Below, one piece after another: positions 6,077 through 9,624 of a DNA stretch of 9,624 nucleotides. Both the position numbers and the translations under genes were made by a program. The stretch covers positions 1 through 9,624 of the forward strand of contig DKLE01000214.1 of assembly GCA_002455605.1 (NCBI GenBank), read 5' to 3'. The notes below the pieces were generated by a model. It made no database searches and was not told the DNA's origin. It worked only from the letters and a program-made list of their open reading frames with translations. Numbering within the stretch: the stretch's first letter is position 1; each line of letters starts with the position of its first letter. This stretch comes from Firmicutes bacterium UBA6648 (GTDB lineage: Bacteria > Bacillota > Clostridia > Peptostreptococcales > Anaerovoracaceae).

Positions 6077-7493
6077 TACCTCTTCTTTCTTCAGCTATTT
6101 TACCCTTTCTTTGATGGGGAATATTGATAATAAGAAATATTGCCAGAACAGAAATGACGAACCCAATAAAAAAGGTATCTCTTTGAGCATATAAATAAAT
6201 TTCCTTCTCATCCAATCCAATATTTGAAGCGTAATGAATCTGCCTTGTAATCAGCATGACGCTTCCAATTGCTGTTCCAAAGGTATTTCCTATATTCCGC
6301 ATAGTTGCCAGCATTCCTGAAGCCACTCCTGAAAAATCCCTAGAAACGGAACCTAAAATTGAAGAATTAATAGCCGATACACTTAATCCGTTGCCGGACC
6401 CTACCATGACTAAGACAAGTATAACTAATAAAAGGTTCATATTTTCCTTAAAGAATCCCACCAAAATGCAGTTTAATGCAATTAATATCAAGCCTGCTAT
6501 TGCTGGCGGCCGTGTTCCGTATTTGTCTGAAAAGCTCCCTCCTAACGGAGAGGTGATCATCATGGCTATAGGGGAAGCCAGCAAAACTAATCCTGCTTTA
6601 TCGGTATTAAGGTCCAGAATATTTATCAGAAAAAAAGGAAATAGGTACGCTGTCAGCTGCTGGGTCATATAGGATAAAATACAAGTAGTATTAGCAAGAG
6701 AAAACGTTTTATTCTTAAATAAATGGAGTGGCATCAGAGGCACCTGGGCTGCACTTTCCCTCCAGACAAATAATCCCCCTGCTAAAATAAAAATTATAAT
6801 ACATGAAAAAAATGCGGGTGACTTTACTCCCCAATCATCACTGAAATTTAATCCCACCGCCAGTGTTCCAATGGATACGGCAAACAACATTCCTCCCAGC
6901 CAATCCAGCTTTAACTGCCCTTCCCTTACCGTATCCTCCTGCATTACAAAAATAGTTGCTATTAATCCAATTAAGCAAAAAGGAATGGACACATAAAAAA
7001 TTGAATGCCATGAAAAATGTAATAATAAGAAGCCTCCTATGGTCGGCCCCGATGCAAATCCCACAGATACAAAAACAGAATTAATCCCCAGTGCTTTTCC
7101 TCTTTCTTCATCATCAAAAGTTCTTGAAATAGTTGCCTGTGTTATGGAAATCAGCATGCTGTATCCAAGTCCCTGCAGAGCTCTAAAACCAATTAAGGTA
7201 ACAAGATTATGAGATAAAATAGGGGCCAGCATGGATGCCAGTGCAAAAAAAATAAACCCTGCTTTGTATTGTCTTTTATACCCGTGTAAGTCTGCCATTT
7301 TTCCGCAAATTAATAGCATACAGCATGGGATTAAGGAATATACCAGGGTAAGCCAGCTAACATCTCCCTGGGAAACTCCAAACTCATCTGCAAGTATAGG
7401 TAAGGCCAGATTCATACTATTAAGAGAAAAAGTCATACTAAAATTTGCCATACTGGTAATTGTAAAAATCCACCACTTTGTTTTGTTCTTCAA
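6063..7493 (-). CDS. MFS drug exporter, DHA2 (EmrB/QacA-type) family
   Basis: A 476-residue major facilitator with the length and about 14 membrane helices of the DHA2 drug:H+ antiporters, which extrude toxic organic compounds across the cytoplasmic membrane using the proton gradient. Motif A is GKMADLHGYKR (64-74), motif B contains R104 in FRALQGLG, and antiporter motif C appears as GFASGPTIGG (145-154). A second motif-A-like GGSFSDKYGTR (318-328) starts the C-terminal half. The start is TTG at 7493: an in-frame TAA stands directly before it, GGGAGGT (7504-7510) lies 10 bases upstream, and the next in-frame ATG (residue 15) would cut helix 1. It is 125 bases behind the Lrp-family gene on the same strand, so that regulator may control it and the two may be co-transcribed. 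Substrate cannot be told from sequence. Confidence 0.93.
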   Translation of the reverse strand: MKNKTKWWIFTITSMANFSMTFSLNSMNLALPILADEFGVSQGDVSWLTLVYSLIPCCMLLICGKMADLHGYKRQYKAGFIFFALASMLAPILSHNLVTLIGFRALQGLGYSMLISITQATISRTFDDEERGKALGINSVFVSVGFASGPTIGGFLLLHFSWHSIFYVSIPFCLIGLIATIFVMQEDTVREGQLKLDWLGGMLFAVSIGTLAVGLNFSDDWGVKSPAFFSCIIIFILAGGLFVWRESAAQVPLMPLHLFKNKTFSLANTTCILSYMTQQLTAYLFPFFLINILDLNTDKAGLVLLASPIAMMITSPLGGSFSDKYGTRPPAIAGLILIALNCILVGFFKENMNLLLVILVLVMVGSGNGLSVSAINSSILGSVSRDFSGVASGMLATMRNIGNTFGTAIGSVMLITRQIHYASNIGLDEKEIYLYAQRDTFFIGFVISVLAIFLIINIPHQRKGKIAEERRGITEK

Positions 7494-7618
7494 TTAATTG
7501 GAGACCTCCCTTCTGATTAGTATCTGCATAAAATCGTTCTTCTTGATCAATAATCTCTTATTACCATATGCTAATTCTGCTGGAAAAGTCACCTGAACCT
7601 TGTAAAAAAATGTAATTT

Positions 7619-8077
7619 TTATCGGTTGAATCCACTAAAAAATTTATCGATATTGTTATCTATATCTGTTTCAGAAAAGGCTATAATAGTTTCCGTTATT
7701 GCAAAAGAAGAAATCTCGTTTATGAATGCTTCTATATCATTTAAGGATCCAGCAGATAACTTCACTAAAAAGCAAGCATCCCCGGCAATTCGATAACACC
7801 ATTCACTGTATTTATAGCTCTTAATAAATACCTTAAATTTTTCATACTGCCCATTTTTCATAGTCACTTTAATAATGCAGTCAACAGAAAAGCCTAACTG
7901 CTTTTTATTAATTTTAATGGTGTATCCTTCTATAATTCCGCAGTCCTCCAACCTCCTTACTCTTTCTGTAACAGCCGGAGGAGACAAATTAATGTGCTTG
8001 GACAATTCCCTTATGGATAGTCTGCTGTTTTTTTGCAATTCCTGTAAAATCAACAAATCAATTTCGTCTATTTTCAT
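7619..8077 (-). CDS. Lrp/AsnC-family transcriptional regulator
   Basis: A 152-residue cytoplasmic DNA-binding protein of normal length for Lrp/AsnC. Residues 4-50 are the AsnC-type winged helix-turn-helix: DLLILQELQKNSR, then SIRELSKHINLSPPAVTERV, then RRLEDCGIIEGY. Residues about 60-135 are the RAM effector-binding and dimerisation domain, with the characteristic AGDACFLVKL strand (98-107). Members respond to amino acids or other small molecules and assemble as dimers to octamers. The start at 8077 gives the classical MKIDEIDLLIL N-terminus and has AGAGGAAAGGG (8084-8094) in front; an ATG at 8158 would add 27 hydrophobic residues across the promoter. It is divergent from the AhpD-like gene, with an inverted repeat between them, and upstream of the MFS exporter. 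Control of both neighbours and of itself is inference. Confidence 0.93.
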   Translation of the reverse strand: MKIDEIDLLILQELQKNSRLSIRELSKHINLSPPAVTERVRRLEDCGIIEGYTIKINKKQLGFSVDCIIKVTMKNGQYEKFKVFIKSYKYSEWCYRIAGDACFLVKLSAGSLNDIEAFINEISSFAITETIIAFSETDIDNNIDKFFSGFNR

Positions 8078-8123
8078 TCGATACCCTTTCCTCTTAAATT
8101 TTATTTCATACGATATACTTATC

Positions 8124-8152
8124 ATTATATAACATATCATACAGAATACAAA
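8124..8152 (-). promoter_or_regulatory. Promoter of the Lrp-family gene
   Basis: On the minus strand a perfect TATAAT (8129-8124) lies 17 bases from TTTGTA (8152-8147), a weak -35. Transcription would start near 8117, about 40 bases before the ATG at 8077. The -35 lies inside one arm of the inverted repeat at 8147-8171. Confidence 0.5.
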
Positions 8153-8171
8153 TTTCATTAATTAATTTGTA
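8147..8171. promoter_or_regulatory. Probable operator shared by the divergent Lrp-family and AhpD-like genes
   Basis: TACAAATT (8147-8154) and AATTTGTA (8164-8171) are perfect 8-bp arms around a 9-base AT spacer. Lrp/AsnC proteins bind AT-rich imperfect palindromes of about this size. The left arm covers the -35 of both promoters and the right arm touches the -10 of the AhpD-like gene, so a protein bound here would affect both. Confidence 0.5.
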
Positions 8172-8175
8172 TAAT
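8147..8175 (+). promoter_or_regulatory. Promoter of the AhpD-like gene
   Basis: A perfect TATAAT occupies 8170-8175; the -35 position 17 bases upstream reads TACAAA, only half matching the consensus, which suits a promoter needing an activator or one that is repressible. Transcription would start near 8182, 30 bases before the ATG at 8213. Confidence 0.5.
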
Positions 8176-8212
8176 ATAAATATAAAAAAAATAATTTTAA
8201 GGGAGAAATAGT

Positions 8213-8626
8213 ATGACAAAAATAGCTTTTTCAAAAAATGGCTCTTCACCATTTCAACAATTATTAGGACATAATGATTCCATACTAAGAAACTGGACTT
8301 CATTAGAAGAATGTTTTTACCAAAGCCATACCTTCACGGCTGAGCTGAAAGAAGAAGTAAGGCGAACTCTCGCCTTCAACAACGGGTGCCAATACTGTAT
8401 GGCTAGAGGAAAACCATCCGAAAAAATTGCAGATTTAAAGATATCCATGGCTGTAGAAATAGCAGATAAGATTTCTAAACGGCAGCCAATTGATAAGTTC
8501 GACAAACTAAAAAAAGAATTTAAAGAGGAAGAAATTGCAGAGCTTTTAGCCTTTATATGCTTTACCACAGCGTCTCAGACCTTTGGAGCCATCCTGGATC
8601 TGCAGCCTAGCTGCTCAATCATTTAA
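8213..8626 (+). CDS. AhpD/carboxymuconolactone-decarboxylase-like protein
   Basis: A 137-residue soluble helical protein of the CMD/AhpD-like superfamily, whose redox members reduce peroxides or recycle peroxiredoxins through a CxxC pair. The core is at residues 44-66: E47, twelve residues before C59, then C59-Q-Y-C62, matching the E-x11-CxYC spacing of AhpD. The histidine that normally stands four residues after the second cysteine is replaced here by G66 (CMARGK), and a basic K67 follows, so full AhpD proton relay is doubtful. A further helix pair (about 70-128) completes the fold. C134 sits near the C-terminus. GGGAG (8201-8205) lies 7 bases before ATG. It is divergent from the Lrp-family regulator under a shared palindrome and ends in a strong terminator. 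It may act in peroxide or thiol stress, or on an exporter-linked compound; both are inference. Confidence 0.88.
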   Translation: MTKIAFSKNGSSPFQQLLGHNDSILRNWTSLEECFYQSHTFTAELKEEVRRTLAFNNGCQYCMARGKPSEKIADLKISMAVEIADKISKRQPIDKFDKLKKEFKEEEIAELLAFICFTTASQTFGAILDLQPSCSII

Positions 8627-8656
8627 AAAAAATCTCAGACTACTCTGAGATTTTTT
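8627..8656. terminator. Perfect two-way terminator between the AhpD-like and Fic genes
   Basis: A perfect 13-bp stem (AAAAAATCTCAGA against TCTGAGATTTTTT) closes a CTAC loop. The A/T end supplies a U-tract on either strand. It directly follows the stop of the plus-strand AhpD-like gene and lies 10 bases beyond the stop of the minus-strand Fic gene, so it serves both. Confidence 0.85.
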
Positions 8657-8666
8657 GTTGATATTT

Positions 8667-9344
8667 TTAGATTAAATTCAATATATATTTACGTAATTCT
8701 TTTGTACAAACTTTATTAATATATTCAATCTGCTCTTCTTTACTTAAGGGGGTAATATTTTTTTCTAAACAGCTCTCCAGCAATGAATAATCACAATTGG
8801 CCGCTGAATAACTGGCTTCAATCATTTCTCTGCGGGAAACTCCGGTAAAATGTAGATCATAGCCGCAGACACCCGCTAAATATTGTATGAACATTCGCTG
8901 TGCCCTGCCATTTCCCTCTCGAAAGGGGTGAAGCATATTTATTTCGCCCAAATAGCGGGCAAGACGTTCTGTAACGTGCTCCTGTTTATTCATCAAAAGA
9001 TAGTTTTCATTCTTCAATTGTTCAAATATATTATTTCCAAAATCATTTATATTTTGAGAGAGACAAAATAAAGTTCCCTTTGAAATATTTACAGTTCTGA
9101 ATTCCCCTGCCCAATCATAAATATCTCCAAAAATTCCCTTATGAATCTTCTGCAGATGCTTTAAATCAAAGCTTCCACCAATTGGCTCCAATTCATAATG
9201 AGCAATGGCAAAAGCAGTCAGTTCCCTTTCTGCCCGATGTAATTCTTCTAAATCCTTGATATTAAATTTATTGCGCAATACATTGGAATCTGGATAACAA
9301 TATTTATCATCATTTTGAAAACTATAATCATAGATTTCGTCCAT
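8667..9344 (-). CDS. fic: Fic-domain toxin (class I, AMPylase-type)
   Basis: A 225-residue Fic/DOC-fold protein. The catalytic motif HPFREGNGRAQR is intact at 139-150: H139 is the catalytic base, E143 the metal ligand, and N145, R147 and R150 bind the nucleotide phosphates. The flap that docks the target is the WAGEFRTVNISKG segment (78-90). Fic enzymes of this type transfer AMP from ATP to hydroxyl side chains of target proteins and are toxic when free. There is no inhibitory helix in its own chain; it sits on the overlapping antitoxin, so the class is I, as in VbhT/VbhA and Escherichia coli Fic/YhfG. ATG 9344 is preceded by GAGGAGA (9352-9358) at 7 bases, inside the antitoxin gene, and the two reading frames overlap by 17 bases, implying translational coupling. 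The target is unknown. Confidence 0.93.
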   Translation of the reverse strand: MDEIYDYSFQNDDKYCYPDSNVLRNKFNIKDLEELHRAERELTAFAIAHYELEPIGGSFDLKHLQKIHKGIFGDIYDWAGEFRTVNISKGTLFCLSQNINDFGNNIFEQLKNENYLLMNKQEHVTERLARYLGEINMLHPFREGNGRAQRMFIQYLAGVCGYDLHFTGVSRREMIEASYSAANCDYSLLESCLEKNITPLSKEEQIEYINKVCTKELRKYILNLI

Positions 9345-9525
9345 CCTGCGATCTCCTCAATTTAATTTGAGCAATAATTTCCGCTTTCCCCTTCTCATAT
9401 GAAATTTTTCCGGATAACAATTTGGCAATTCTTTGCTTATCTTCATTTGTTAACGGCATTCCTTCAATAGCCATTGTTCCATTTATTCTTTCTATCCTGC
9501 TTTCAATGGATTTCTTCAATATCAT
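9328..9525 (-). CDS. VbhA-like antitoxin of the Fic protein
   Basis: A 65-residue helical protein with the class I inhibitory motif (S/T)xxxE(G/N) as TMAIEG at residues 17-22: E21 is expected to pair with R150 of the Fic protein and block productive ATP binding. N-terminal residues before it (SIESRIERIN) form the helix that carries the motif; the rest (NEDKQRIAKLLSGKISYEKG) resembles the antitoxin VbhA-family tail. Size and motif position fit the family. It is the first gene of the module and overlaps the toxin start by 17 bases, so it is made first. ATG 9525 follows GAGGTGA directly, an unusually short spacing; a TTG two codons later would have a better distance, so the true start could be 9519. 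Promoter: see the extended -10 at 9559-9567. Confidence 0.88.
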   Translation of the reverse strand: MILKKSIESRIERINGTMAIEGMPLTNEDKQRIAKLLSGKISYEKGKAEIIAQIKLRRSQDGRNL

Positions 9526-9558
9526 TCACCTCATCACATGGCTTTCCGACTTTTCAAC

Positions 9559-9567
9559 AGTATACCA
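9559..9567 (-). promoter_or_regulatory. Extended -10 promoter of the Fic toxin-antitoxin module
   Basis: The minus strand reads TGGTATACT: a TATACT -10 (9564-9559) with the extended TGN element. No good -35 stands at 16-18 bases, which is usual for extended -10 promoters. Transcription would start near 9552, 27 bases before the antitoxin ATG. Confidence 0.5.
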
Positions 9568-9624
9568 TATTTCTTGAACAAAAGCTAGTACCTCTCCTGT
9601 TCACGATTGCGTCAAGTTAGAATG

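Noticed and set aside
6256..6672. Plus-strand open frame of 138 codons
   Set aside because: It lies wholly inside the well-supported minus-strand MFS exporter, has no ribosome site, and its translation is low-complexity proline/isoleucine-rich; it is an antisense shadow.
8106..8303. Minus-strand open frame of 65 codons spanning the Lrp/AhpD-like divergent region
   Set aside because: It covers both promoters and the palindrome, is phenylalanine/isoleucine-rich as expected from AT-rich noncoding DNA, and has no ribosome site.
8317..8568. Minus-strand open frame of 83 codons
   Set aside because: It is antisense within the AhpD-like gene, which has a promoter, ribosome site and conserved CxYC motif; the antisense translation is serine-rich and matches nothing.
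9576..9602. GAACA...TGTTC inverted repeat upstream of the Fic module, considered as a LexA box
   Set aside because: The Firmicute LexA box needs GAAC and GTTC separated by four bases; here the arms are 17 bases apart and only 5 bp long.

Overview
The window is AT-rich DNA with purine-rich Shine-Dalgarno sites (AGGAGG, GGAGGT, GGGAGG) before nearly every gene, compact intergenic regions and U-tailed hairpin terminators. This points to a low-GC Firmicute. The set of oxygen- and NO-related redox proteins (hemerythrin, DUF1858, FAD/Rieske, AhpD-like) suggests an anaerobic clostridial relative, but nothing here fixes genus or species. No rRNA, tRNA, CRISPR array or complete mobile element was seen.

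Left part (1-5254), mostly minus strand. Reading right to left in the direction of transcription, the genes are: a small zinc-ribbon protein; the wreck of a CDP-alcohol phosphatidyltransferase that lost its catalytic half; an unrecognised 257-residue helical protein made of two tandem copies of one unit; a long two-way hairpin terminator; a FAD-dependent oxidoreductase fused to a C-terminal Rieske domain; a 63-residue helical protein with its own terminator; and a tight three-gene operon of a DUF1858 CxxC protein, an unrecognised 209-residue protein and a hemerythrin-like protein. In the di-iron repair proteins (RIC/ScdA/YtfE) a short cysteine-bearing domain and a hemerythrin domain lie on one chain. 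Here comparable parts are separate genes flanking an unknown protein.

Middle (5522-8626). A plus-strand six-helix membrane protein (DUF2238/YjdF-like) meets, tail to tail with a 14-bp overlap, a minus-strand DHA2-type MFS exporter that starts with TTG. Upstream of the exporter on the same strand lies an Lrp/AsnC-family regulator. Divergent from it is a small AhpD/carboxymuconolactone-decarboxylase-like protein. A perfect 8-bp inverted repeat sits over the facing promoters of regulator and AhpD-like gene, so self-regulation and control of the neighbour are likely (inference).

Right end (8627-9624). A perfect two-way terminator closes the AhpD-like gene. Beyond it, on the minus strand, is a class I Fic toxin-antitoxin module: a 65-residue antitoxin carrying the inhibitory TxxxEG motif overlaps the start of a Fic protein with an intact HPFREGNGR motif, behind an extended -10 promoter.

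The best candidates for something not well described are the 209-residue protein inside the DUF1858/hemerythrin operon, the duplicated 257-residue protein, and the pairing of the FAD-Rieske oxidoreductase with the 63-residue protein.
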